This document shows positions 23,721 to 34,618 of a stretch of DNA of 64,000 bases, one piece after another. This DNA comes from Acestrorhynchus altus (lineage: Eukaryota > Chordata > Actinopteri > Characiformes > Acestrorhynchidae): assembly GCA_034509495.1 (NCBI GenBank), contig CM067507.1, positions 29,549,392-29,613,391 of the forward strand, in the 5' to 3' direction. The translations under genes were made by a program, and so were the position numbers. A model generated the notes under the pieces. It was not told the origin of the DNA. It searched no databases and worked only from the letters and a program-made list of their open reading frames with translations. Numbering within the stretch: position 1 is the first letter of the stretch; each line of letters starts with the position of its first letter.

Positions 23721-24699
23721 TGTTCAGATGTTAGGATGACCTGCTCATATGCTTTGGCTGTTGCACTTATGTGTTTGTGTTATGTCAAAGAACGAGCGAT
23801 TGTTTTGAGGACTGCTGATCCACTGTGCTCCAAATGTGAAGATATAATGATCAAAAACTTCTTAGGATTTCTCTCCATGTTGACCATGATCAGTCTAAAT
23901 GCACAGCAGTTCCAGCATACAGTGGTGGTCTAACAGCAGAACAGCTTCATTCAGATCATTGCTTCTATTGAGTTCTCAAGAAGATGTGGCTGACACAATA
24001 GGGGAGAAGATAAATGTCAGAGAGTGAAGGACAGACCAGAGAGTGAAGGAGGTGAGAGAGAGGGGGGTTGAGCAAGAGAGGGAGTGAGAGAGACAGGAAG
24101 ATGAAACAGAGGTGAGGGGGAAAAACACTTGGCATGGATGGAACACATTTCTCAAGGACGTTCCAGAGCAATTATGTTGAGCTTTGGCTAACTTTCCCAT
24201 CAGTCTTTAACATTTAGAAACCAAAGATTGATTCTGGATGGCAGCCATTTTCATTTGATAGAAAGTGCATTAAATGGCAGGGAAGGAAAGCAAATTAAAT
24301 TCAGTGTTCAGTTATTTGTAATGTTAGATAAGTTATGGTCATGTGAATCCAAGCAAGGAAGAAATGACAGGAACAAATGTGGTCCCCCTACAGACAGAAA
24401 TGCTAGTGGAGACAACTCGGCATATTGCCTGTTGATGCTGTATAATTGATAAAAATGTTTCCCATATATCAAATGCTGCCTGCTGTAGTCTGTGTCTATT
24501 AGGTTTTGCTGGTTTGTTTTCTCATTTCTATAACAAACAATACGGTTAAATGATAAAATGGTAATAATTTTAATATTTTAAAAGGCTTGTAATACAGTAT
24601 ACAATAATCTAATTACAGTTAATTACTTACTAAATAGGACCTTTAAATAATCTATTGAATAAGGCCTATTATATAATATCAGTACATTTGCTTAATTGC
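23721..24699. other. Intergenic DNA, nothing recognised
   Basis: A purine-rich patch (GAGAG/GGGAG) lies at about 24,000-24,125. Frames across it on the minus strand are compositional artefacts. Confidence 0.5.
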
Positions 24700-25222
24700 A
24701 AATACACTCACCATCAAAAACATAGTTGCAACCAGAAGGAATCAAACAATTGCCATTGCAGGACCGCAGTGGTGTTGTGCCAGCCTGTGATGGCAGCTGG
24801 CCATCTATAGTGATTAGTCCTGTTTTTGTCTTGGTGCAGACAACCAGTGAATATGTGTGTAGAAGCACTGTAGTCAGCACCAAGATCACTGGGTTGTTGT
24901 AATACATTACACATCACATATCCAGAAGGCCTGGTGTAAGATGACCTTTAGTCATTACAGGCATTTTGACTGGCCCACATTATGTCAGTGAGGTTCTGCA
25001 ACCCATGGCCCTACCTTTTCTAACAGACTGCAGTGTGTTATTGCAACAGTATAATGCTAATTCATATACTGCTCCCATCTCAAGAGCTTGCCTTGAAGAC
25101 ACTACGCCATGGCCAGTTGCATTACCAGACTTATACCCAATTGAAAATGTGTGGAATGCTATTGGATACATTATCAACACTCCACCCAAATCTGCAGGAT
25201 CTGAGTGAGAATATTCAAGCTG
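24700..25222 (+). pseudogene. Degenerate Tc1-like transposase, C-terminal half (lineage X)
   Basis: The frame at 24,966-25,208 encodes 'HYVSEVLQPMALPFL', 'VLLQQYNANSYTAPISRACL' and 'WPVALPDLYPIENVWNAIG'. These match the second catalytic Asp region (usually QQDNARPHTA, with D changed to Y here) and the LSPDL-PIE-VW block with the final acidic residue of Tc1-type DDE transposases. Upstream, 24,700-24,960 looks like the preceding segment with stops. The left end 'acactcaccatcaaaaac' may be its terminus. The second catalytic Asp appears lost, so it is inactive. Confidence 0.65.
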
Positions 25223-25227
25223 TATAA

Positions 25228-26045
25228 ATACAGTGCCTTGTGAAAGAGCACCATCAAATCCATTATCATCAAATGGAAAGAATGTGGTACCACAAAAAAC
25301 CTGCCAAGAGATGGCCGCCCACCGAGCCTCACACACCAGGCTAGGAGGGCATTACTCAAAGAGACAGAACAAAGGTAACCCTGAAGGAGCTTCCAAGCAA
25401 AGATTGGAGTATCTTTCCATACGACAACAATAAGCTCTACGCTCCATAGTGGCCAGAAAAAAGCCTTAACTGACAGACAAAAATAGGAAGGCTCATTTTA
25501 AGTTTGCCTAAAAGCATGTGGGAGACTACCCAAATGTATAGAGAAAGGTGCAATAGTCAGTTGAGACCAATACTGAACTCGGAAAGTGTGGAAAATTCTA
25601 TTTTGGAAAACCAACACATCTCATCACCCTAAGAACACCATCCCATAGTGGTGGCAGCAAAATGGTGTGGGGGTGTTTTTCAGCAGCAGGGATTGGAAAA
25701 AGATGGATGATGCTAGATACAAAGATATTCTAGAGCAAAACCTGTTTCAGTCTGTCAGTGATACAAGCCTGGGATGGAGGTTCACCTTCCAACAGGACAA
25801 TGACCCAAAGGATATTGCCAAAGCAACACCTGAGTGGTTTAAGGGGAAATGTGCAAATGTATTGGAATGGCCCAGTCAAAGCCCAGACATTAATCCAGTT
25901 GAGAATCTGTGGTCAGACTTGAAGATTGGAGTTCACCAGCAGAAACCATCTAACCTGAAGGAGCTGGGGCAGTGGCAATAGACACATGTGCTTGCAGCTG
26001 TAAATGGGGGCTCTACAAGGTACTGACTTTTGGGTGGGGGGGTGA
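25228..26045 (+). pseudogene. Degenerate Tc1-like transposase element (lineage Y)
   Basis: The left end 'tacagtgccttgtgaaag' matches a fish Tc1 terminal repeat that starts CAGTGCCTTGCGAAAG. The coding region follows with frameshifts: a helix-turn-helix remnant at 25,250-25,430, then 25,667-25,981 encoding 'RFTFQQDNDPKDIAKATPEW' and 'VLEWPSQSPDINPVENLWSD'. Here the second Asp (QQDND) and the last acidic residue (PVENLW) of the DDE triad are visible. The right end 'ctacaaggtactgacttttg' with a G-run resembles the family's 3' end. The DNA between terminus and coding region is deleted. It abuts lineage X. Confidence 0.75.
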
Positions 26046-26644
26046 ATCTCTATGCATAGTATTAGAGTAGTATTAGAATTCTATATTAGCATTTTTTTTT
26101 TACATTAGTGGGCCTGCTTACTTTGTACTTTATGTGAATGGGGGGAGGGGGCTGCAAGGAAAAGAGATTGCCCCCTGGTTGAACAAATGAAGGGGACCCC
26201 CTAAATGGACCATCTCTTCATACTCATATATGTTGAGATACAGCTTCTGTCTGAGCTATAATATAATTCAGGGTATTACAATGTCCCAATAAATCTGTTA
26301 ACGAAAACTGTCAGTATTCAGTGTTTGCTTTAACCTTGTAATGTGGTGTAACATATGGGCCTAGCAAAGCAATTCATGATCATAAAGGTTGTAAATAATG
26401 TTGACTTATGCTTCTGAATGCAACTGCTTATGTCAATCATTCATCATTCAAATAATTGATGCATTCAACACGTTATAATTTTGGTGTAATTATAAGTAAA
26501 CGATGAAAGGTGTAGGTAATATGTTTAAATGACCAGCAGTTAACCTCAATGGTCTCTTTTAAAACCATTTAATTCCCCCTTACCATAAGTGTTAGAATTC
26601 TAATTAGTAACTAGAAAAGTGCATTTGCCAATGGAAATGCAGAA
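26046..26644. other. AT-rich intergenic DNA, nothing recognised
   Basis: A G-rich patch lies near 26,140. No coding frame was seen. Confidence 0.5.
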
Positions 26645-27115
26645 TGGATGCAAAGCTAGAATAGATTCCAGTTTGAGGCAGTTGCTATGCTGTTATGTTG
26701 TTGCTATAGTAATCCATGTAGTTGCTATGGTGGTGCTAAGTGGATACTAGGAAGTTGCTATGGTTTTGAGAGCCATTTGCTTAATTTCCAAGGTGGTTGA
26801 TATGGTGCTGCTAAGTGGTTGTTAGGTGGATGCTATGATATCCCAGGTGATTGCTATGATGTTCTTAAGTGGTTGCTAGGAGGTTACTATTATGTTGCTA
26901 AGTGGCCGCTATGGTTTTTAAAGTAGTTAAAAACTACTGCTAAAGTAGCTGCTAAGTTGTTGAATATAGTATCCAAATGCTATGATGTTGCTAAGCTGAT
27001 TTCTATGGCATCCTAAGTGGATGCTACATGGATGCTACTGAGACAAGATGATTTTGATGATAATTCAAGCTATTTAAGTGGTTGCTATGGTGTAGTTAGG
27101 AGGTTGCTTGGCAGT
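26645..27115 (+). repeat. Degenerate GTTGCTATGG minisatellite
   Basis: Many imperfect units of the form 'gttgctatggt', 'ggtgctaagtggatac', 'gttgctaggaggttac' run for about 450 bp in one orientation. A related array with both orientations lies at 44,330-44,760. Frames across it are repeat artefacts. Confidence 0.8.
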
Positions 27116-28415
27116 AACTATGGTATTAGGATAGGTGGTTTTGCAGTGTTTCAAGCATATCGGTATCAAAGACACCTTTTGGCAGGGATTATATGTGTTT
27201 TTTCTATATTCTAAACCATACTTTTTATTCAGCAATAAATTAATTATAATCATTAATTATACAATTAATAATGATTAATTGTCATTTCTATTTACATGTA
27301 ATAAGAAAAAAATATGGCCAAAAATATTTGATTTGATTAGTATAAATATGTTGCCTGATCATGCATTATTCACTATGATAATTTTTAGCCTTTTTTTTTA
27401 AGGAATTTGAATTTGAAATGGGTGAATTTCATATGAACTGAAATGAATTGCTGGTTATTAAGAGCAATGTAGAAATGTTCTCTTAAATGTACTGAATTAG
27501 AATTGATCTCACACTTGCAGACTCATGGAAAAGGAAATGGAACTGAGAGTAGCAATGACTTTGCATTCTGTAAGAGTAGATATTCAACTTAGTTTATATT
27601 AAGTGCCTGTTAAGACTGTAAATGACATGGTAACACATTAACAACACCTGTAATGACATTGTATGCATGGGCAATCTATTGGCTGTTACAGATGCATTAT
27701 AGTAGTATAGCTTATGTAATACATATTACATTGACTAATTGATTGGTTGATTGATTTATTAATTTACACAAGTGAATCTCAATAAATGTAACAGGAACAT
27801 CAGCAATTTATATAAATACAATCTTCATCTTATTACACATGGATAACAACATAAGATATGATTTATTGTACAGCTGTATAAGCCAATATGCAATGTATTT
27901 ACACAACCTGTACTACTGTAACCAATAACAGTATAACCAACAATAGTAGTTACTTTATTATTGCATGAATTACTAATGTGTAAAAACACCATTAGATTCA
28001 ATTAATATGTAGCAGTTTAAAATCATTAGATAAGTGACTTTATTTAATTTACCTAAGAACATCTCCAAAAGGACAATAAATTATAGCATGTAGGCTGAGG
28101 GACAACTATATTGTTCAATAAACCCATTAACATTCAAAAGACAATGTCACTAAATCTAGACTATTCCTCCTGCTATAAGCTCTGTTCTATAAAGCACACT
28201 GTATACACAGCACATTCAAGCAGTGTGTGTGGTGTGTTACACGTTATCCTGTTATAGGACATGGATAACAAACACCAGTACAACCATAACATTCAGGTTC
28301 TTGTCTCTGATTGTGCTCGGCATACTGCCACGCTTTTTCACGGATTAGACATGGCATCTCAGCCTGAAGGACTACATTCACACGCAAATATCTTCATTTT
28401 CCTTTTGTGTGAGAC
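27116..28415. other. AT-rich intergenic DNA, nothing recognised
   Basis: No gene-like frame or recognised repeat. Confidence 0.5.
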
Positions 28416-28521
28416 AGTGTGTGTGTGTGTTTGTGTGTATGTGTGTGTGTGTGTGTGTGTGTGCGTGTGTGTGTGTGTGTGTGTTTGTGTGTGTGTATGT
28501 GTGTGTGTGTGTGTGCGTGTG

Positions 28522-28557
<36 letters not shown>
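28416..28557. repeat. (GT)n microsatellite, interrupted
   Basis: About 140 bp of GT with TTTG, TATG and CG interruptions. The 149-codon frame 28,261-28,710 is carried through by this repeat and is not a gene. Confidence 0.97.
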
Positions 28558-28559
<2 letters not shown>

Positions 28560-29194
28560 CATGCATGCATGTGTGATTTTCCACCAGTTCAGGAAGTCCT
28601 ACTCCAGGGCTCCAGTCACTACATGTCCCAATTCTGTCTCTTTCTTCCCTCCCACTGCTCTGTGTACTAGAATATGTATCAGAGGGCAGAGGCTCACACA
28701 GCCAGTCTGAATCACCTACTGCCTGAGCTTACATTGTGTTATACTGTACAAATACTGCTTGGCCTACACTCTCCCTTTTCCTGAGGTTCTTTCCATCTGA
28801 CTACTCTGTATTTGGAGGTGAACTAACCAAAGTAACTGATGCTTTTTTACAGAAAATAATTGTTAGTCCAATTTATCGCAATGGGAAAGGAATCCGCCTT
28901 ATAAAAGAATAAAGAATGGAGCTGAAAACACAGCTGTTTTGATTCCAAATACAGCTCAGAGCAAGAGCATATTCATAACAAAACCTTTGTCCCAACTGAC
29001 AGCTCTTATTTGGGTCTTTACCTATTTTCGTCATGGAGCCTAGGTGCAGACTGCATGCTTTTGAAAGTTCTGACCTTTCTGTAAATAAGCCCTTTTCTGA
29101 CAGCAATAAGCAAAAGCAAACTCCTGCTATGAGTTCGTAGATGAATGTGGGCTTTTGTTTAAATATACGAGTGCATTAGTACTTTCTTCATAAA
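28558..29194. other. Intergenic DNA, nothing recognised
   Basis: No feature supported. Confidence 0.5.
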
Positions 29195-29310
29195 TTAATA
29201 AAAATAGTGAGTCTTGAAATGTTATGTTTCATATAATGAATTTAGAATATGACTTTTTGAATTAAATCATGAACATAAACAAGCATTTTCATAGTATTAC
29301 ATTGTTTGAG
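29195..29310 (+). repeat. Fragment of interspersed repeat family R
   Basis: 'gagtcttgaaatgttatgtt', 'ataatgaatttagaatatg' and 'actttttgaattaaatcatg' match a fish Tc1-like repeat, also seen in part at 1,441 and 46,300. Confidence 0.4.
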
Positions 29311-30804
29311 GTATAAAATCAATAATACATTTCTGAAAAAAAGAGATTTCTTCACAGCAAAGAAAAATATAAACTATAAATAAAGAACAGTCCAAACAAA
29401 GCATTAAAGGCCATATACTACCATCACTTTTGATAACATGCCCATGTGTAAGTAAACTTCTGATGCCAACTGTATATCTTTTCTGAAAAGTATAACTGTC
29501 TTGTTGTAAAGGTCAGTGGTCCAGCTGAGTAAAAGAAAAAATATAATAAATAATTCACTGGCACTGAAATGGAGCCATTTTGTTTGTTTGTTTCTGTTTG
29601 TTTTGTTTTGTTTTCCAAATTTCAATGGTATTGAAACCAGTTAAATATAAATGAAAGATTGAAGACAGCTTTTCAGCAGTTACAGATCTATAAAAAAAAC
29701 AAACAAAAAAAACAAAACTTTTTTTGTTTCTTAGAACAGCAATATCTTATATTTCCTTACAATACTGACATCATTTTGAATAACATTCCATGCCATTAGG
29801 ACTGTTTGTCTTGGAATTCAGTAACTGTTCTCCTCAGAAATTATGTTTTTCTTTCACAAAGAATGGAAATATTTACTTTACATTATATCACATAAAATAC
29901 TCAGAAACATGAACAGGCATGCATGAACGTTTTTTTTTTACAGCATGTGCCTTATGTTGTATATTTTTGGGAAACCGGTGGTATTTATTAATAATAGTTT
30001 TTTTATACCCTGGAGATGTAATCTACTTCATTGCAACCACTGTTTCACTGGTTCATTTGACCCCACAGTCACTGATTTCTTGAAAAGTGCCTAAAAAAAA
30101 ACATGTTGTGAATAATTTTGTGGCCTAATCTTTGACACACATATGTACACATTGGCAAATCAATAATGTGTGATATACTTGCACTTGGATTAATGTGCTT
30201 TTTATGTAATATTTTTTTCCCCATTTTGTTCTGTCAAAACCTGATCTAAAATGATCAGAACATCCTAACGAATTCAAGATAAAACTGTGCTTAGATCCCT
30301 ATATCCATCTACCAGTTGTTCTGTGATCGCAAACTGACCAGTGAAGAGGTGATGAAGGAAGAAAGATTTGCATAGAAGGGATGAGCTACAGCTACTACAT
30401 ATAAAATGCACCAACAAGCCTGGTGTTTCTAATAAAATTATTTTAAACATCAAATGAAATGAATAATACACCAACACACTGTGGTTATTATCCAGCTCTT
30501 CAGGAGTCCCCCACCTTTGCTCTATATGGTAGGTGTTTCTGGCTAAATGGCCAATGATTGTTGGTTCTTGGTATTTGCATCAGAGTATGAGACATATTGT
30601 TATAGCTAGACCAGTGTTACTCATTTCTCATTTTAAGATTTGTTCCTTTCTTCATACTAATCTCATGGAGGGCTTGTTAATTAGAAGATATGATGAGTCA
30701 GGTGAGCTTGCAGCAGAGACAGTTCTAAAGTGTGTAGAATGGGGTTCATGTTATAACCAGGACTGAGGAACTCTCCTCCACACTATTTCGTGACATACAC
30801 CAAT
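29311..30804. other. AT-rich intergenic DNA, nothing recognised
   Basis: AAAC/TTTG-rich tracts lie at about 29,580-29,610 and 29,690-29,720. The 30,533-30,766 frame is not gene-like. Confidence 0.5.
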
Positions 30805-31240
30805 CAACTACAGTGCTTCTACATTCACTGTCCATTTAATCAGCTCGTCTTATAACACAGGATCACTCTGTTGTCCATCTGTTTCTCTGCATACTTTTTT
30901 AGCCTCCTTTCACCCAGATCTTCAGTGGTCAGGAACACACAGGGCCCTGTGCAGAAACCGTGCAGAAACAGGTGAGCTTCTGTATCTGACTTTACCTCTT
31001 CAAGGTGGAGCAACTAGATAAGGGAGTGGACACAGTGTTTAAACACTCCAGCAGCATTGTTGTGTCTGATCCACTTGTACCAGGGTACCCAGTGTTCTAC
31101 ATTGAAGGTTAGGATGAAAGGAGTCTAACAAAGTAAAGAGAAAAACAAATTAACTAAAGTCTGTAATTATAGAACTAAAAAGTGCTCCTGTATGGCTAGT
31201 TGAGCTGATACAAGGACGTGGTCAAAGGCCAGCCAGAACT
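30805..31240. mobile_element. Palindromic MITE
   Basis: The left arm contains 'gtccatctgtttctctgcat', 'acttttttagcctcctttca' and 'cactgtccatttaatcagct'. The right arm contains, inverted and diverged, 'gatgaaaggagtctaacaaa', 'actaaagtctgtaattatag' and 'agttgagctgatacaagg'. The centre has 'gtttaaacactccagcagca' and 'tgtgtctgatccacttgtac'. Arms of this type form a long hairpin, and the element is common in otophysan fish as I recall it. It does not encode a protein. Confidence 0.7.
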
Positions 31241-33435
31241 TAATTCGTTTAGACAAAAGTTCCCCTAAAACTCAGTTTTAGTTTTGTTTCTATGTGGTCA
31301 ATAATACATCTTAAGCTGAGCCCCCAAAAAATGCAAATCAAATTTTTTAATCATTTTAAGATGTATTACTCCCCATCGCATTATCCACGCTTGTAGGTTA
31401 GAACTTCCCCAGACTTGGAGGCATCTTGCCAATGGACCAGAGAGCCCTTGCTGAGATTTGAACTTATGCTCTCACACTTGATGAGCAGGCAATTAATCTG
31501 TTGTGTCAGCTTATGTAGTGCAATTACACTACATAAAAACTCAGCATTGTGTATATTCATGTAGAACTGTCTTTATTTGACATCGTCATACCAAACATCT
31601 AAGATCATATTCATGACTACCAAACTATGACATCTCCGGCATCATGACTCCAACATGACATGTGTGACACATGTTTAAAATAGCACATGCATCCTTAGTT
31701 TGATATTTTAGACTACGTCTTGCTCTACATTTCATGGTGAGGTTATATAAAAACTATAGGCTTCATATTCTTACCTGTGAAGACTCACTGGGTGATGAAA
31801 CGTTGTCAAATGGCGTCAAGAACGGAAATCTGTGGGTTGCAGCTTTACGTCCTCAGGCTAAGAAAAGTTTCTGTGAGTGTGTTTACAGCTTATTAACAAG
31901 ACCAAAATAATACAGTCATGTCACCATATTCACACCAAAATCATGCACCATTTTGTCTATATGTGGAGGTGGGACATAAAGTGATATAGTAATATAGTAA
32001 GACATATATATGCAATCTGCCATATAAGTATTTAATTACACATTTCACCAGATATTCCTGAGCCTTCAGATAAGCAAAACACCATATAACTGAACTACAG
32101 TGGGGGGCTTTTTGCACTTCATGAGTGAAAGCTGCCTAACCGTACAAGCCCAGTATGAAATAAATGAAATGGATTTACACTGATGGTCATCACTCAGATC
32201 TTTTCTCCTGTGACATCTGGTTTCACACACAAGAAAGAATCCATTCCTGTCACTTAACACAATAAAATACGCCAGTGGAACAAAACCGCTCCCACACGAG
32301 ACAAAAATCTAATAAAGGAAAGGTCAAAAATGAGCAACTCCTGCAAACAGAGGTGGACGTTGACAGGTCTGGTATTTACCTTGTTGGAGTGCCCACTGAG
32401 TAGAGAGCAAACTGGGGAGGAGAAACGCATGCTTCAATATGGGAGATCTCACTGTATTTGCATGCTGTTCTGCACTGACAGCAGTGGGAGGCAGGAGGTA
32501 AGGGAGCACGGATCCGGTAATAACTTCACGCTGGAAATATTACGCATAAGCCAGTGTGGCATTGGAATATATGGCTAGGAGGCAAGGAAGAAGAATAAGA
32601 TTTGGCATTAACTCAACCTCTGGGATACATTCCATCACTTTTGAGTGAGCATTGTAAGAGTTCAAACCATGTGACCTTACCAGTCTCTAAAGTACAAGCA
32701 GCAATGGCATTTTCAAGGATGAAAAGGATCCAATTTTTCAAATTGTTAAGTGGATACGTGCTCTACAATCTTGCAATGATTGCTGTGCTAGGGTGAAGCT
32801 TTCGGGAAGCAGAGCCCTTTTCCTAACAGATTTCTAGATATCATTGCTGGCTGTGAAGCCAGTATAACAAGTATAAACTTGTTTCTAGCAACTACAGCTT
32901 AAATTTTGGTGTCAGTGTTATCGATTTTTGTCATCTACCCATACTGAGCACAGTCAGAGCTTTGCTCTTTTCATTTCTTGTGTTCTATGAAAGATCTAGA
33001 GTTTAAAAGCAGATTTTCTGATGGGTGGAATTCAAGTAATACCTAGTCACAAATCCCTTTATGAGAAGCTAATTAGCGTGGGAAACTAATAAATTGAGGC
33101 AGATTTTATCATTGCACAGTGCTTGGGTGCTTAATGTGTCTTAAGGTTCCTCTTGTATTGGCGACATCTGCTCTGGGGACTGGATAATAATCAGATTCTC
33201 CACAGTCAGGCTGGGATTAGTGTACTCAACAGCCATGACTTGGAAGTACAAGCAATTTGTCTGTAAATGGAAACTCCCTGCACTACATCTAATACAAAGA
33301 AATAAGCATTCTGACTTGTTCTGTTCACAGAGCTCCAGTTTCTTCTCTGAGTAGTGAGTTGATGTTTACATGGTGCTTTGGATGGTATAAAATATATTGG
33401 CTATAAGAGCATCTGTATACACAAGGACATAGGAG

Positions 33436-33439
<4 letters not shown>
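31241..33439. other. Intergenic DNA; possible tRNA-like SINE remnant only
   Basis: At about 31,400-31,510, read on the minus strand, 'agttcaaatctcagcaag' resembles a B box and the upstream DNA could be a worn tRNA-derived head. The evidence is weak. Short frames at 32,330-32,578 and 32,602-32,796 show no family pattern. Confidence 0.35.

Positions 33440-33515
<76 letters not shown>
33440..33515. repeat. (TA)n microsatellite
   Basis: Pure TA run of about 76 bp. It marks the truncated edge of the adjacent Tc1-like fragment. Confidence 0.97.
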
Positions 33516-33518
<3 letters not shown>

Positions 33519-33890
33519 TATCAGTCAATGGTCAATTCGTGTTGGGAATGACATTTTTTGGCTACAATCCGGGTTAGCACCCCAACATCCCTTTCACACA
33601 GCTTCCTCTTGCGTCCACAATTAATCCTGTTGGATGTGGTTGTCCTTCTTGGTGGTGCTGACATTACCCTGGATACCGTGGCTCTTGATACATCACAAAG
33701 ACTTGCTGTCTTGGTCACAGATGCGCCAGCAAGACGTGCACCAACAATTTGTCCTCTTTTGAACTCTGGTATGTCACCCATAATGTTGTGTGCATTGCAA
33801 TATTGTGCATGTGCAATTAAAGAAGATTGGCCACCAGGCTGCTCCAATTTATCCATGAACCCTCCCACACTAAAATGACAGCTGTTTCAG
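33516..33890 (-). pseudogene. Tc1-like transposase, N-terminal fragment (lineage Z)
   Basis: An open minus-strand frame (33,868 to 33,521) encodes the DNA-binding part of a Tc1-type transposase. A likely start Met at 33,781 gives 'MGDIPEFKRGQIVGARLAG', then 'SVTKTASLCDVSRATVSRVM', the helix-turn-helix segment. 'RKRKLCERDVGVLTRIV' begins the second DNA-binding subdomain. The frame has no stop over 115 codons but ends at the (TA)n tract, so the catalytic domain is missing. It binds no partner in this window and is presumably dead. Confidence 0.75.
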
Positions 33891-33920
33891 TTTCATTGTC
33901 TAACCCCTATATATACACGC

Positions 33921-34075
33921 TGGAGGGACTATGTCTCTCGGCTGGCCTGGGAACGCCTCGGGGTCCCTCCCGAGGAGCTGGCTGAGGTGTCGGGGGAGTG
34001 GGAAGTCTGGGCATCCCTGCTCAGACTGCTGCCCCCACGACCCAGCCTCGGATAAGTGGCAGAACACAGACGGAC

Positions 34076-34083
<8 letters not shown>
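33921..34083 (+). pseudogene. LINE 3' end: last 44 codons of an RTE/Rex3-like ORF
   Basis: The frame from 33,921 to the stop at 34,053-34,055 reads 'WRDYVSRLAWERLGVPPEEL' and continues to 'WASLLRLLPPRPSLG'. This matches the C-terminal tail of a common fish non-LTR retrotransposon. After the stop come 'gtggcagaacacagacgg' and GGAC repeats, as at the 3' tails of this family, then (TA)n. The segment is GC-rich against its surroundings, suggesting a recent 5'-truncated insertion. Confidence 0.75.

Positions 34084-34110
<27 letters not shown>
34081..34110. repeat. (TA)n microsatellite
   Basis: TA run directly after the LINE tail, possibly derived from it. Confidence 0.9.
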
Positions 34111-34112
<2 letters not shown>

Positions 34113-34184
34113 ACATCAGATATAGTATAATATAGTTAAATTATTGTGAATGTTCTTTAAGGATAACACAAAAATATATAAAAT

Positions 34185-34186
<2 letters not shown>

Positions 34187-34221
<35 letters not shown>
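34187..34221. repeat. (TG)n microsatellite
   Basis: TG run of about 35 bp. Confidence 0.95.
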
Positions 34222-34222
<1 letters not shown>

Positions 34223-34224
34223 TG

Positions 34225-34461
34225 TCACATAGCTTCATGTGGGTTCAATCACTGAATATTCTCTCTGGTGTGTTCTCTCTGTGTCCATGTGGGCTTCTTC
34301 TACCTACCAAAAATAGACATAGTAATCTATTTGTGTATGGTGCTATGGACTGATGCCCAGTCTTGGGGTGTTCCTGGCTTGTACCCAGTGACTTCAGACC
34401 CTCTGTGACCCTATCCAAGAAAAGTGGATCATAAAGGGATGGACTGAAGGATGGATGGGTA
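34225..34461 (+). repeat. Interspersed repeat with GGATGGATGG tail (SINE/LINE-derived)
   Basis: 'gtgtgttctctctgtgtcca' and 'tgtgggcttcttctacctac' are followed by 'ctatggactgatgcccag', 'ttgtacccagtgactt', 'gtgaccctatccaagaaaag' and 'tggatcat', ending 'aaggatggatggg'. This order is typical of a fish retroposed repeat ending in tandem GGAT. Confidence 0.55.
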
Positions 34462-34618
34462 ATTTAAAAATTGTTTGTGTTTAATTCACTTATCATCTAT
34501 TTTGTAACTTGAAGACTTCATTCACTTGTGTAAATCTCTTTCAGTGGCAGGGGTGGCAAGACTGACACTGGCCAATAACACCCTAGGGGGGACCTAATGG
34601 TGCTCTAGTCCCAGTAAC

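Noticed and set aside
26645..27115. CRISPR-like array
   Set aside because: Units are imperfect, contiguous and without unique spacers, in a vertebrate genome. It is a minisatellite.
28261..28710. 149-codon plus-strand open frame
   Set aside because: Half of it is the GT microsatellite read as Cys-Val repeats, and the flanks have no protein-like character.
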